A stretch of DNA of 64,000 bases, taken from positions 1 through 64,000 of the forward strand of contig NZ_QLIS02000003.1 of assembly GCF_003574475.2 (NCBI RefSeq). Reading direction: 5' to 3'. Positions 1 to 8,247 of this stretch are shown here, in pieces (the first letter of the stretch is position 1; each line of letters begins with the position of its first letter). The notes under the pieces are model-generated. The model had not been told where the DNA came from. It did not search any database and saw nothing but the letters and a program-made list of their open reading frames with translations. The DNA is from Pseudofrancisella aestuarii. Lineage in GTDB: Bacteria; Pseudomonadota; Gammaproteobacteria; Francisellales; Francisellaceae. The position numbers were made by a program, and so were the translations under genes.

Positions 1-61
1 TTTAAATATCCAGCCCCTCAGGACCTTCCAACTAACATCATCCGTCAGCCGGTGAAAACAT

Positions 62-90
62 ATAATACGCCCTCAATTAACCTTTTGCAA
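62..90 (-). promoter_or_regulatory. Sigma70 promoter reading off the left edge
   Basis: On the minus strand a -35 box TTGCAA (85-90) and a -10 box TATTAT (62-67) are separated by exactly 17 bases, with a GC-rich stretch in the spacer. Transcription should start near 54-56 and run leftwards. The transcribed bases 1-55 are far richer in G and C than the surrounding DNA, which suggests a stable RNA or a structured leader. The gene itself lies outside the window. Confidence 0.6.
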
Positions 91-191
91 TATCTTTTTT
101 ATCTTTTTTTAGTTTTTTTCAAAAAAAAGAATTACTAACTTTTTCCATAAAAGAAAAAGTCTTTTAACTTGGTGTTAGCACTTATTTTATT

Positions 192-215
192 GTTTAATAA
201 CACAGATTATTAAAC
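192..215. promoter_or_regulatory. Inverted repeat (possible operator) before the flavin reductase gene
   Basis: GTTTAATAA (192-200) and TTATTAAAC (207-215) form a perfect 9-bp inverted repeat around CACAGA. It ends 12 bases before the ATG at 228. The position suits a repressor or LysR-type operator for the 228-1311 operon. The LysR gene at 1317-2207 is the nearest candidate regulator, but that link is inferred. Confidence 0.45.
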
Positions 216-227
216 TAAGGAATATTC

Positions 228-785
228 ATGAAATCGCTTTTATCATTCGGAGCTAGTAATAGCAAACAATCTATAAATAAAGAATTTGCCAAATATGTAT
301 CAGATTTAATACCTAATACAAAAAATACTTTTCTAGACCTCAATGATTTTGAAATGCCAATTTATAGTATAGACAAAGAAATTAAAGATGGGATACCCTC
401 CTTAGCTTACCAGTTTAAAGAGCTAATTAAAAATACTGACGCTTTAGTTATATCATTAGCAGAACATAATGGTTCTTATTCAGCTGCTTTTAAAAATATT
501 TTTGATTGGATATCTCGCATAAAGGATGGGAGCTTATGGCATGACAAACCTATCTTACTTTTGTCTACATCTCCAGGATTAAGAGGAGGAAAAACTGTTA
601 TAACCACAGCAGAAACTACTTTTAGAATAATGTCTAAAGGTCAAGTTACTTCTTTTTCTTTACCTGAGTTTTATAAAAATTTTGATGTAAACAAAGGAGT
701 TACTGATCCTTTGCTAAAAAAGGAGCTCTATAAATGTATAGAAGATTTTACCAAGATTTTAAAAAACAATAAGGACATAGAATAA
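228..785 (+). CDS. NADPH-dependent FMN reductase family protein
   Basis: This 185-residue protein is a flavodoxin-fold NAD(P)H-dependent FMN or quinone reductase. The N-terminal flavin phosphate loop reads GASNSKQSINK (residues 8-18). The family signature EHNGSYSAAFKNIFDWI (79-95) and a PGLRGGK loop (116-122) line the flavin site. Length matches the family (about 180-190). It is cytosolic, with no signal peptide. The stop is one base from the start of the cytochrome b561 gene, so the two are cotranscribed, suggesting linked redox functions. The physiological substrate (free FMN, quinone, azo dye or chromate) cannot be told from sequence. An inverted repeat lies just upstream of the ATG. Confidence 0.88.
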   Translation: MKSLLSFGASNSKQSINKEFAKYVSDLIPNTKNTFLDLNDFEMPIYSIDKEIKDGIPSLAYQFKELIKNTDALVISLAEHNGSYSAAFKNIFDWISRIKDGSLWHDKPILLLSTSPGLRGGKTVITTAETTFRIMSKGQVTSFSLPEFYKNFDVNKGVTDPLLKKELYKCIEDFTKILKNNKDIE

Positions 786-786
786 A

Positions 787-1311
787 ATGAAATATGATCT
801 ATTTTCGAGAATACTACATTGGACTACTGTATTTCTAATTCTTACAATGTTGACGCTAGGTTGTATATGGTATTTAGGCAAATACAATAATCCTATAGAT
901 GAATATTATTACAATATTATGTGGTACCATAAATCTTTTGGCATAACACTACTGATAGTTATGCTTATTCGCGTAACTTGGTTTTTTACGGGAATGAAAA
1001 AACCACCATATATTTTTAAAATTCCATCCCATGAAAAGCTATTGGCTAATATAGTACACTTCTTACTATACGCTAGCATCTTTACTATGATATTATCAGG
1101 CTGGCTTTTAAGCTCATTCTTACACAAATCAGTGCCCTTCTGGGGAATAGATGTTGCTCTGCCCTTACCTTTAATAAAAAATATTGGTCCAGTATTTGAT
1201 AATATTCATATTTTTACAGCATGGATATTAATCATCAGTATTGGCTTACATATAGCTGGTGTAATAAAACATATAGCTCAGAAAGAGCCAGTCTTAGAAA
1301 GGATGCTATAG
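787..1311 (+). CDS. Cytochrome b561 family membrane protein
   Basis: A 174-residue, four-helix inner-membrane di-haem protein of the bacterial b561 (CybB/YodB/YceJ) type. Candidate haem ligands fall where the family expects them: His11 in helix 1, His48 in helix 2, and His141 and His155 in the last helix. Such proteins move electrons from quinol or superoxide across the membrane. It follows the FMN reductase with a one-base gap. It ends five bases before the convergent LysR gene. The electron donor and acceptor are unknown. Confidence 0.88.
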   Translation: MKYDLFSRILHWTTVFLILTMLTLGCIWYLGKYNNPIDEYYYNIMWYHKSFGITLLIVMLIRVTWFFTGMKKPPYIFKIPSHEKLLANIVHFLLYASIFTMILSGWLLSSFLHKSVPFWGIDVALPLPLIKNIGPVFDNIHIFTAWILIISIGLHIAGVIKHIAQKEPVLERML

Positions 1312-1316
1312 ATAAA

Positions 1317-2207
1317 TTAGTCTTTAGCTATTAGAAAATCTTTTAGCTCATCAATAAAAATCTTTATATTATTAGATTTTCTCAACCTTACTGAATACAA
1401 AGCATACAGAAACTTACTTTCTAACTGGTACTCAGGTAATACTTCTGTTATAAGCTTACTGTCAAGAGCATCTTGAACAACAAATTTTGGTCCCAACATA
1501 ACCCCCAAACCATTAATGGCTGAACTTTTAAGAAGCTGGCCATTATTACTAATTAAATTTCCCCTAACTAAAACACTGTTTTTTTGACCATCCTTAAAAA
1601 AATCCCAATAATCATAAGTTTTATTATTTCTATATAATAAACAATTCGTGCTTGCTAAATCTTCTGGCTTCTTTATTCTATTTTTTTTACAAAATTCTGG
1701 ACTTGCTACCGCAACTCTCTTAATCTCTAATATTTGCTTAGCTAGAAGCCCTGTATCTGGCAGATCTTTACATATTCTCAATATTATATCACTTGGATTT
1801 TTTGAGAAGTCTTCAAGACTATCGTTTAAGTTAATTTGAAGATTTATATTAGGATACTTATTATGAAAACAAGGCACAAAATTTTGCAAATAGACAAGAC
1901 CTAAAGCCAAAGGCGCACTTATAGTAACAACCCCTTTGACCGAATCATTTTTAACGTCAAGCTCATGCTCAAAGATATCAATTTCATTCAATACATTACA
2001 ACAATGTTTAAAATACTCTTCACCATCCGCTGTTGGAACAATGCTTCTTGTAGTTCTATTAAATAATTCAATATTTAAAGTACTTTCGAGATAGTTAATC
2101 CTCTTACTTACCAGTCCAATTGATATATCTTGATATTCTGCAGCTTTCGTAAAACTTCCTGTTTTGAAAACTGCAGCAAACGTTCTCATGCACGTTAGCT
2201 TATCCAC
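1317..2207 (-). CDS. LysR family transcriptional regulator
   Basis: This 296-residue protein is a typical LysR regulator. Residues 1-60 form a winged helix-turn-helix (FAAVFKTGSFTKAAE, then a recognition helix ending in LNIELFNRTTRS). From about residue 90 a periplasmic-binding-like effector domain follows. The N-terminus resembles the CrgA/DmlR/AaeR subgroup, which often controls nearby oxidoreductase or efflux genes. It is convergent with the FMN reductase/b561 pair and has no divergent partner, as the two tRNA genes lie upstream. The effector is unknown. The inverted repeat at 192-215 is a possible target, by inference only. Confidence 0.9.
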   Translation of the reverse strand: MDKLTCMRTFAAVFKTGSFTKAAEYQDISIGLVSKRINYLESTLNIELFNRTTRSIVPTADGEEYFKHCCNVLNEIDIFEHELDVKNDSVKGVVTISAPLALGLVYLQNFVPCFHNKYPNINLQINLNDSLEDFSKNPSDIILRICKDLPDTGLLAKQILEIKRVAVASPEFCKKNRIKKPEDLASTNCLLYRNNKTYDYWDFFKDGQKNSVLVRGNLISNNGQLLKSSAINGLGVMLGPKFVVQDALDSKLITEVLPEYQLESKFLYALYSVRLRKSNNIKIFIDELKDFLIAKD

Positions 2208-2320
2208 ACATCTCCCCTAAGAAAATAGAAAAATTAACTATTTAAATATAAAGAATAGTACAGGCTAATAAAAAAGTCTAATCAAGAAATAAAATACACG
2301 AACTATTTTATATGAATTCA

Positions 2321-2396
2321 TGGTGGGTGCTGAGGGGTTCGAACCCCCGACCCTCGCCTTGTAAGGGCGATGCTCTCCCAGCTGAGCTAAGCACCC
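2321..2396 (-). tRNA. tRNA-Val (UAC)
   Basis: A 76-base cloverleaf on the minus strand with encoded CCA (2321-2323). The 7-bp acceptor stem pairs GGGTGCT with AGCACCC. The anticodon loop CTTACAA sits on a TCGCC/GGCGA stem, giving anticodon TAC. It lies 18 bases downstream of tRNA-Ser and is probably processed from the same transcript. Confidence 0.95.
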
Positions 2397-2414
2397 GACT
2401 CTTAAAGTCGAAAA

Positions 2415-2506
2415 TGGCGGAGAGGACGGGATTCGAACCCGTGATAGGGTTTAAAGCCTATACTCCCTTAGCAGGGGAGCGCCTTCAGCCTCTCGGCCAC
2501 CTCTCC
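2415..2506 (-). tRNA. tRNA-Ser (GCU)
   Basis: A 92-base class II tRNA on the minus strand with a long variable arm and encoded CCA. The acceptor stem GGAGAGG pairs with CCTCTCC. The anticodon loop CTGCTAA gives anticodon GCT, reading AGC and AGU. It is the promoter-proximal member of a Ser-Val tRNA pair. Confidence 0.95.
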
Positions 2507-2524
2507 TTCACCATGTGAAACACA

Positions 2525-2552
2525 ATTATATATAAATAATCCAATGTGTCAA
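2525..2552 (-). promoter_or_regulatory. Sigma70 promoter of the tRNA-Ser/tRNA-Val unit
   Basis: On the minus strand a consensus -35 TTGACA (2547-2552) and consensus -10 TATAAT (2525-2530) are 16 bases apart. The expected start is about 10 bases before the 5' end of tRNA-Ser. It is one of the closest matches to consensus in the window, as expected for stable RNA. Confidence 0.8.
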
Positions 2553-2579
2553 GAGATTAACTTTAGGATTATCCTATAT

Positions 2580-3413
2580 TTAATTACTCAATTTAGAAGA
2601 AAATATTTCCGTTAATTCTTTGGATCTTCTAATATTTGCCTGCATTGCCTTTGCTACTATATTTTTAATACCCTTATCTTCAAAAACTCTTAAAGATTCA
2701 GCTGTTGTACCACCCTTTGAAGTAATTTTACTTCTCAAAACTTCTATATCATCATCACTTCGCATAGCCATTTTAGCAGCTCCTAAAGCTGTTTGTGTTA
2801 CCAAAAGTTTTGCCTGTACAGATGAGAGCCCCATCCTTCTAGCTTCATCAATGACACACTCCATAAATAATAAAAAATAAGCAGGTGCTGATCCTGCGCA
2901 TGCAGTAACCACATCTATTTTATACTCTTCATCGACAATAACGATCACACCCATAGTTCTCATCATATACTCAACTATCTCTTTCTCTCTATCAGAAACA
3001 TTTAGATTTAAAAATATTCCACTAGCTCCACACCTAATACTAGCTGGAGTATTTGGCATAACCCTAGCGAGAGATACATCAAAACCAAACAGAGATTTAT
3101 AAACTGATGAACTAATACCTGCTGCTACAGTAATAATAAAATTATTATTTTCTTTAATAACTTCTTTAATTTGTAAAACAATACCTTCCATTTGTTGCGG
3201 CTTAACTGCTAAAACAACTACATGATTATTACTTACCATTTCTTCTAAGTTCTGACTAAAACTTACGCCATATACTTCCGCAAGCTTTTTAAGTTTATCG
3301 AGATTTCTATCAAAAACAGTTATATTACTAGGATAAAACCCATCTTCAACAAGCCCAGAAATCATACTTCCAGCCATATTTCCGCCACCTACAAAACAAA
3401 CTTTAAAATCCAT
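2580..3413 (-). CDS. proC: Pyrroline-5-carboxylate reductase
   Basis: A 277-residue cytosolic enzyme performing the last step of proline synthesis: NAD(P)H reduction of 1-pyrroline-5-carboxylate. The N-terminal Rossmann loop is GGGNMAG (residues 9-15). The C-terminal dimer and active-site domain carries the family signature around ACAGSAPAY and the SKGGTTAESL segment. Length is close to the usual 265-280. It stands alone on the minus strand, divergent from rdgB with about 120 bases between them. Confidence 0.95.
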   Translation of the reverse strand: MDFKVCFVGGGNMAGSMISGLVEDGFYPSNITVFDRNLDKLKKLAEVYGVSFSQNLEEMVSNNHVVVLAVKPQQMEGIVLQIKEVIKENNNFIITVAAGISSSVYKSLFGFDVSLARVMPNTPASIRCGASGIFLNLNVSDREKEIVEYMMRTMGVIVIVDEEYKIDVVTACAGSAPAYFLLFMECVIDEARRMGLSSVQAKLLVTQTALGAAKMAMRSDDDIEVLRSKITSKGGTTAESLRVFEDKGIKNIVAKAMQANIRRSKELTEIFSSKLSN

Positions 3414-3472
3414 AATTATTTACATTTCTGTTTTATTACACATGAATAAATTTTAACATCCATACTAACTTA

Positions 3473-3501
3473 TTGCTAAAGTATTAAGTAACTTTTATAC
3501 T
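3473..3501 (+). promoter_or_regulatory. Sigma70 promoter for rdgB and following genes
   Basis: A -35 box TTGCTA (3473-3478) and -10 box TATACT (3496-3501) have a 17-base spacer. The expected start near 3508 leaves a leader of about 30 bases before the rdgB ATG at 3538. Confidence 0.55.
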
Positions 3502-3537
3502 ACTTAAACCCCGATGTTATCTTTTATCTAAAAGCTT

Positions 3538-4116
3538 ATGAAAGAAATAGTTTTAGCCTCAAGCAATAAAGGGAAAATTAGAGAATTTTCAGAAATTTTT
3601 AATAGAATCAATATTTCGATAGTCCCTCAGACCAAATTCAATGTACCTGATGTAGATGAAACTGGTCTTAGTTTTATTGAAAATGCAATAATAAAAGCTA
3701 GACACTGTTCAAAATATACTAATCTACCTGCTATAGCAGACGATTCTGGACTATGCGTAGAAGCTCTAAATGGAAACCCTGGAATTTATTCTGCTAGATA
3801 CTCTGGCACACATGGAGATGATAAAGCAAACAACCAAAAACTTCTTTCTGAACTAGCGCAAGAAAGTAATAGAAAAGCCGAGTTCATATGCGCTATAGCA
3901 TATGTAAAAAATGAATCCGATCCCACACCTTTAATATCGACTGGAAAATTAGGTGGTATAATTACTCTCGATGAAAAAGGAAAAAAAGGATTTGGATATG
4001 ACCCCATTTTTCAAATCCCTGAAGAAAATAAAACCTTAGCTCAAATATCTCAAGAACTCAAAAACAAAATAAGTCATAGAGCTAAAGCTTTAGAAAAAAT
4101 CATTAAACAACTATAA
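3538..4116 (+). CDS. rdgB: dITP/XTP pyrophosphatase (HAM1 family)
   Basis: A 192-residue HAM1/RdgB enzyme that hydrolyses non-canonical purine triphosphates (dITP, XTP) to the monophosphate and pyrophosphate, keeping deaminated bases out of DNA and RNA. Visible signatures are the phosphate-binding [10 protein letters not shown] (8-17), catalytic acidic residues in IADDSGL (Asp68, Asp69), and GFGYDPIF near the C-terminus. Length is typical. It is cytosolic. The Kdo transferase gene follows after 74 bases; a shared transcript is likely but not certain. Confidence 0.95.
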   Translation: MKEIVLASSNKGKIREFSEIFNRINISIVPQTKFNVPDVDETGLSFIENAIIKARHCSKYTNLPAIADDSGLCVEALNGNPGIYSARYSGTHGDDKANNQKLLSELAQESNRKAEFICAIAYVKNESDPTPLISTGKLGGIITLDEKGKKGFGYDPIFQIPEENKTLAQISQELKNKISHRAKALEKIIKQL

Positions 4117-4190
4117 AAAATAAATCTTTATATGCTAAAATGTCTCGAAGCTATAGATTATTTTAGAACTGTAAAAAAGGTAGTTAGATC

Positions 4191-5486
4191 TTGAGTAAAC
4201 TTTCAAAGATATTTTACAACATATTTATTTATATATACTCTGGAATATTTACTGCTTATATTCCTATAATTTATATAAAAAAACTAAAAAGAAGTTTAAA
4301 AAATAAACTTTATCGAAAGCGATGGTCAGAAAGATTTGGTAACACAAAACTAAGATTAAAAAATTCAATCTGGATCCACTCAGTATCGGTTGGTGAATCG
4401 CTATCTGCTGAACCGCTAGTAAAAAAACTTTTAGAAAAAAATCCTAATAGAAATTTCATTATCACAACAACTACGCCTACTGGCAGCGATATAGTAAAAG
4501 AACTATATAAAGACTATAAAAATGTTTATCACACTTATATACCTTATGACACTAAAAGTTTTGTGTCTCAATTTATGGCTAGAGTAAATCCTAAAGTATT
4601 TATAATTATAGAAACAGAAATCTGGCCGAGTATACTAAACAAGTGTTTTAAAGAAGAAATACCTGTAATCATTGCTAATGCACGATTATCTTATAGGTCT
4701 TTCAGAAGATATATAAAAATTCCCTTTGCTAGTGACAATTTATTTAATAGGATATCTCACATTAGCGCTCAAACCCACAAAGATGCAAAAAGATTTGCAA
4801 CACTTGGAGTTGACAAAAGTAACATAACTGTAACAGGAAACTTGAAATACAGCTTGAAAGTGCCGAACAACTTAGAAAATGAATCAAAAGAAATAAGAGA
4901 AAGTATTAAGAACAGGCCTATTTGGATAGCTGCCAGCACTCATAGAGGCGAAGAAGAAATAATCCTAAAGGCTCATGAAAATATCTTAAACATCATTCCA
5001 AATTGCTTATTGATATTAGTTCCTCGACATAAAGAAAGATTCAATGAGGTTTCCGGAATCATAAACAATTACAGCTTAACCCAACAAAGAAGAACCAAGT
5101 CAAAATCATACATATCAAATGAAACACAGGTTTATCTTGGTGATACAATGGGAGAACTTTTAAATTTATACTTTCTTTCAGATGTAGCTTTTGTAGGAGG
5201 AAGCCTAGTCAACAATGGTGGACACAACTTTTTAGAGCCTGCAGCTTTATCTAAAGCAATAATAACTGGACCAAGCCTTTTTAATTTTCGCGCTATTGCT
5301 GAATCTTTTAAAAAATTTAATGCTCTAAATATTATAAATACAGATCAAGAACTCTTTAAAATAATCACCAGCCTATTAAACGATAAAGGCCTACTAGAAA
5401 AGAACTCAACTGCTGCTTACAAAGCATTTAAGCAAAATAACAATGTGGTAGACAAACAATTTAAAGAAATACAAAAGTTTTTATAA
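4191..5486 (+). CDS. waaA: 3-deoxy-D-manno-octulosonic acid (Kdo) transferase
   Basis: This 431-residue GT30 glycosyltransferase (WaaA/KdtA) adds Kdo from CMP-Kdo to lipid IVA on the inner membrane. An N-terminal membrane anchor (about 8-28) is followed by the donor/acceptor domain with the catalytic Glu in SVSVGES (Glu69). The C-terminal half carries PRHKERF, GDTMGEL and the GGSLVNNGGHNFLEPA nucleotide-sugar signature. The start codon is TTG, with an AAGG element about 10 bases before it. Its last base is the first base of the ispA ATG, so the two are translationally coupled. Confidence 0.93.
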   Translation: MSKLSKIFYNIFIYIYSGIFTAYIPIIYIKKLKRSLKNKLYRKRWSERFGNTKLRLKNSIWIHSVSVGESLSAEPLVKKLLEKNPNRNFIITTTTPTGSDIVKELYKDYKNVYHTYIPYDTKSFVSQFMARVNPKVFIIIETEIWPSILNKCFKEEIPVIIANARLSYRSFRRYIKIPFASDNLFNRISHISAQTHKDAKRFATLGVDKSNITVTGNLKYSLKVPNNLENESKEIRESIKNRPIWIAASTHRGEEEIILKAHENILNIIPNCLLILVPRHKERFNEVSGIINNYSLTQQRRTKSKSYISNETQVYLGDTMGELLNLYFLSDVAFVGGSLVNNGGHNFLEPAALSKAIITGPSLFNFRAIAESFKKFNALNIINTDQELFKIITSLLNDKGLLEKNSTAAYKAFKQNNNVVDKQFKEIQKFL

Positions 5487-6379
5487 TGAACAATTTTTCT
5501 CAAACATCAATAATAAAAGACTTTGAACAATTCTCAGATTCATACCTAAATAGCATACATTCCCCCTCTAGTAAATTAGTTGAAGCAATAAAATATTCCT
5601 TATTAAATGGTGGTAAAAGAATTAGAGCTCAATTTGTATATACAATAGGAGATATGTTTAAGGTTAATTATTCTGAATGTCATAAGCTTGCACTTGCTAT
5701 AGAGTCTATACATGCTTACTCTCTAATACATGATGATCTACCAGCTATGGATAATGATTCTTTACGGAGAGGTAAACCAACTTCACATATTAAATTTGGA
5801 GAAGCTACAGCCATATTAGCAGGCGATGCTTTACAAACACTAGCCTTTGAAGTTCTACAGAATTTAGAAACAAGCGACATCAAAAATTTTAAAAAAATAA
5901 ATAAATATTTAGCTAATTGCTCTGGAATTCAAGGGATGGTATCTGGCCAACAGCTAGATATAGAAGGAGAAAATAAACTACTTGCTCTAAATGAGCTAAA
6001 TATCATACACACCAATAAAACAGCAAAAATGTTTTGTGCAAGTTTCATATTACCATTTTTATTAAGCTCAAAAAAGAATGAGGCAAATATTGAAAAAATT
6101 CTTAATTCATTAGCTATCTCTATAGGGTTATGTTTTCAAATAAAAGACGATATTCTTGATGTAACTCAAAGCTCTGAAACATTAGGAAAAACAGCAAATA
6201 AAGATGCCTCATCCCAAAAATCAACCTATGTTTCAATACTTGGAATCAATGGCGCAAAAGAAGAACTAATGAAAGAATTAGAAAATATAAATAAATATAC
6301 ATCCATGCTAAAAGAATTAGGCTTTAATTGTTTCAATTTAGAAAAATTAATAAAAATAGTCATTAATAGAAACTATTGA
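5486..6379 (+). CDS. ispA: Farnesyl diphosphate synthase
   Basis: A 297-residue short-chain trans-prenyl synthase that condenses IPP with DMAPP and geranyl diphosphate to give farnesyl diphosphate, the precursor of undecaprenyl phosphate and the quinone tail. The first Asp-rich motif is DDLPAMD (83-89), the bacterial spacing. The second is DDILD (221-225). The NGGKRIR substrate motif is at 41-47. Length matches IspA. It overlaps the Kdo transferase gene by one base. A related window gene, dxr at 15266, feeds the same isoprenoid pathway. Confidence 0.93.
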   Translation: MNNFSQTSIIKDFEQFSDSYLNSIHSPSSKLVEAIKYSLLNGGKRIRAQFVYTIGDMFKVNYSECHKLALAIESIHAYSLIHDDLPAMDNDSLRRGKPTSHIKFGEATAILAGDALQTLAFEVLQNLETSDIKNFKKINKYLANCSGIQGMVSGQQLDIEGENKLLALNELNIIHTNKTAKMFCASFILPFLLSSKKNEANIEKILNSLAISIGLCFQIKDDILDVTQSSETLGKTANKDASSQKSTYVSILGINGAKEELMKELENINKYTSMLKELGFNCFNLEKLIKIVINRNY

Positions 6380-6431
6380 TTATTTCTGATAAAATCATCT
6401 GATTAAAAAATGTTCAAATAACTTTTTATAT

Positions 6432-7184
6432 ATGATATTAAAAAAAGTATATGCATGGTCAATACACCTATTCACAGCGCTAGGTGCTGTTCTAGGGGTA
6501 TTAGCAATTATTTATTCTATTCAAGCGGCACAAGCTGCGACTCTAAGTGATTTTACTAGCTATTACTACTATCTAAAACTATCACTTTATTGTGTTATAA
6601 TAGCTATAATTATAGATGCTGTAGATGGGACCCTAGCTAGAACTGTAGATATAAAAAAGCTAGCTCCTTTTGATGGCGCCTTATTAGATAACATAATAGA
6701 TTTTACAACATACTCTATCGTTCCTTGTATATGGATTTATGTGTCAGGGGTTGTTTCAGAAAGTTGGTTAATACCAAGCATAGTTTTAATAACAATTTCA
6801 TCATCGTACCAATTTTGCCAACCAAATGCCAAAACCAATGATAATTTTTTTGTTGGCTTTCCTAGCTACTGGAATATAATAGTTATGTTGATGTTATGTT
6901 TTCAAACAAATCAAACAGCAAATCAAACAATAATCTTAGTACTATCTATTTTTTCGTTTATCCCTATAAAATATATATATCTATCAAGATTAGATAATAT
7001 TAGTAAAAGTAAAATTGTTAAATTCATAACTTTAAGCTACTCTATTATTGCTAGCTCAATAACTGTAGTTGCTATTTATCTTTTTCCGCAAAAGGCTCCT
7101 GATGAGTTCCTTGTTATAATAATTACTTTTATTATTTTCTATATTATATTCAGTTTCAAACTTAATATAAAACCAATAAAATAA
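6432..7184 (+). CDS. pcs: Phosphatidylcholine synthase (CDP-alcohol phosphotransferase)
   Basis: A 250-residue polytopic membrane protein with about eight hydrophobic helices. The CDP-alcohol phosphotransferase signature is visible: Asp62, Asp65-Gly66, Ala69-Arg70, then Gly82, Asp86 and Asp90. The Arg-to-Gly spacer is longer than the usual eight residues. A longer spacer is characteristic of Pcs, which condenses CDP-diacylglycerol with choline to make phosphatidylcholine directly. That is consistent with a bacterium living in eukaryotic hosts that supply choline. Substrate choice is inferred; another CDP-alcohol transferase is the alternative. It lies 52 bases after ispA. Confidence 0.82.
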   Translation: MILKKVYAWSIHLFTALGAVLGVLAIIYSIQAAQAATLSDFTSYYYYLKLSLYCVIIAIIIDAVDGTLARTVDIKKLAPFDGALLDNIIDFTTYSIVPCIWIYVSGVVSESWLIPSIVLITISSSYQFCQPNAKTNDNFFVGFPSYWNIIVMLMLCFQTNQTANQTIILVLSIFSFIPIKYIYLSRLDNISKSKIVKFITLSYSIIASSITVVAIYLFPQKAPDEFLVIIITFIIFYIIFSFKLNIKPIK

Positions 7185-7257
7185 CATCAAACGAATTAAT
7201 ATTTATGCTAATATAAAATTATAGTTTTATTCTAAGAATAAATAATATTTTTAAAAT

Positions 7258-8067
7258 ATGGAAATTCTAAACAGTCAAGAAAGACAAAAGCTTTTTGTTG
7301 AAAATATCTATCCCTATAAGCATAAAATTCCTAGAAAAATATATGATAAGCAAAAATATCATCTACAAATTGAATTACTAAAGCTACAAAAATGGATAAA
7401 GGAAAACAATAGAAGATTACTAATAATCTTTGAAGGACGCGATGCAGCAGGGAAAGGTGGAACCATAAAAAGAATGATGGAACATCTCAATCCAAGAGGT
7501 GCTCATGTCGTTGCATTAGAAAAACCTACCGAGATAGAAAGAAGCCAGTGGTACTTTCAAAGATATATAGAACATTTACCTTCTGGTGGAGAAATTATTT
7601 TATTTGACCGCTCTTGGTACAATAGAGCTGGGGTTGAAAGAGTAATGGGTTTTTGTACCGAAAAAGAATATTTCTCTTTCCTAGAGCAAGTACCTTTACT
7701 AGAAAAGATGCTATATGATAGTGGAACAATAATTATAAAATTCTGGTTTTCAGTTAGTAAAGAGGAACAGAAAAGAAGATTCTTTGCAAGAGAAAATGAT
7801 CCACTTAAACAATGGAAACTAAGCCCTATAGATAAAGCCTCCTTAAATAAATGGGATGAATATACTGAAGCAAAAGAAAGAATGTTTATTTACACAGATA
7901 AACCATATTCTCCTTGGGTCATAATAAAGTCTGATGATAAAAAAAGGGCTAGATTAAATGCAATAAGATACATCCTTAACAAACTTCCTTATGATAATAA
8001 ATGTCCAGATACTGCAATAGAGCCTGATCCATTAATTGTAGGATCCTCGTCAAAAATATATAAATAA
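7258..8067 (+). CDS. ppk2: Polyphosphate kinase 2 (single PPK2 domain)
   Basis: A 269-residue class I-length PPK2 enzyme, which uses polyphosphate to phosphorylate nucleoside diphosphates (or the reverse). Walker A is GRDAAGKGG (60-68). The Walker B/lid region is FDRSWYNRAGVERVMGF (116-132), with catalytic Asp117 and Arg118. The lid helix contains basic residues (EEQKRRFFARENDPLKQWKLS). Only one PPK2 domain is present. It follows pcs after 73 bases and is followed by a tRNA gene with its own promoter. Whether GDP or ADP is preferred cannot be read from sequence. Confidence 0.92.
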   Translation: MEILNSQERQKLFVENIYPYKHKIPRKIYDKQKYHLQIELLKLQKWIKENNRRLLIIFEGRDAAGKGGTIKRMMEHLNPRGAHVVALEKPTEIERSQWYFQRYIEHLPSGGEIILFDRSWYNRAGVERVMGFCTEKEYFSFLEQVPLLEKMLYDSGTIIIKFWFSVSKEEQKRRFFARENDPLKQWKLSPIDKASLNKWDEYTEAKERMFIYTDKPYSPWVIIKSDDKKRARLNAIRYILNKLPYDNKCPDTAIEPDPLIVGSSSKIYK

Positions 8068-8081
8068 ATTTGTTTTTGATA

Positions 8082-8110
8082 TTGACTAAGAACAAGTTAT
8101 AACCTATAAT
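8082..8110 (+). promoter_or_regulatory. Sigma70 promoter of the CAU tRNA
   Basis: A -35 box TTGACT (8082-8087) and consensus -10 TATAAT (8105-8110) are separated by 17 bases. The expected start is near 8117, about 9 bases before the mature tRNA 5' end. Confidence 0.75.
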
Positions 8111-8125
8111 TCTCTTTGTCTTTAG

Positions 8126-8202
8126 GGGCCTATAGCTCAGTTGGTTAGAGCGCCGGACTCATAATCCGTAGGTCGTAGGTTCGAGTCCTACTGGGCCCAC
8201 CA
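8126..8202 (+). tRNA. tRNA with CAU anticodon, probably tRNA-Ile2 (lysidine type)
   Basis: A 77-base cloverleaf with encoded CCA and anticodon loop CTCATAA. CAT is shared by elongator tRNA-Met and by tRNA-Ile2, whose C34 is changed to lysidine by TilS. The acceptor stem carries C4-G69 and C5-G68, pairs recognised by TilS in the E. coli tRNA-Ile2. The stem sequence GGGCCTA resembles tRNA-Ile2 of other gammaproteobacteria more than elongator Met. It is not the initiator, because it lacks the GGG/CCC anticodon stem. The Ile2 assignment is an inference. Confidence 0.85.
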
Positions 8203-8247
8203 TTATTCTAATATATTTTATTTGAATTTTTTTATATAAACGATAAA

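Noticed and set aside
1-60. tmRNA, SRP RNA or FMN/TPP riboswitch at the left edge
   Set aside because: The expected conserved motifs (CGACGGG or GGAAGGAAGCAG, CTGAGA) were not found, so I left it as an unidentified leader.
2312-2518. A 68-codon open frame on the plus strand
   Set aside because: It is the antisense of the two tRNA genes and has no coding features.
8126-8202. Initiator or elongator tRNA-Met label for the CAU tRNA
   Set aside because: It lacks the initiator GGG/CCC anticodon stem, and the acceptor stem fits Ile2 better than elongator Met.
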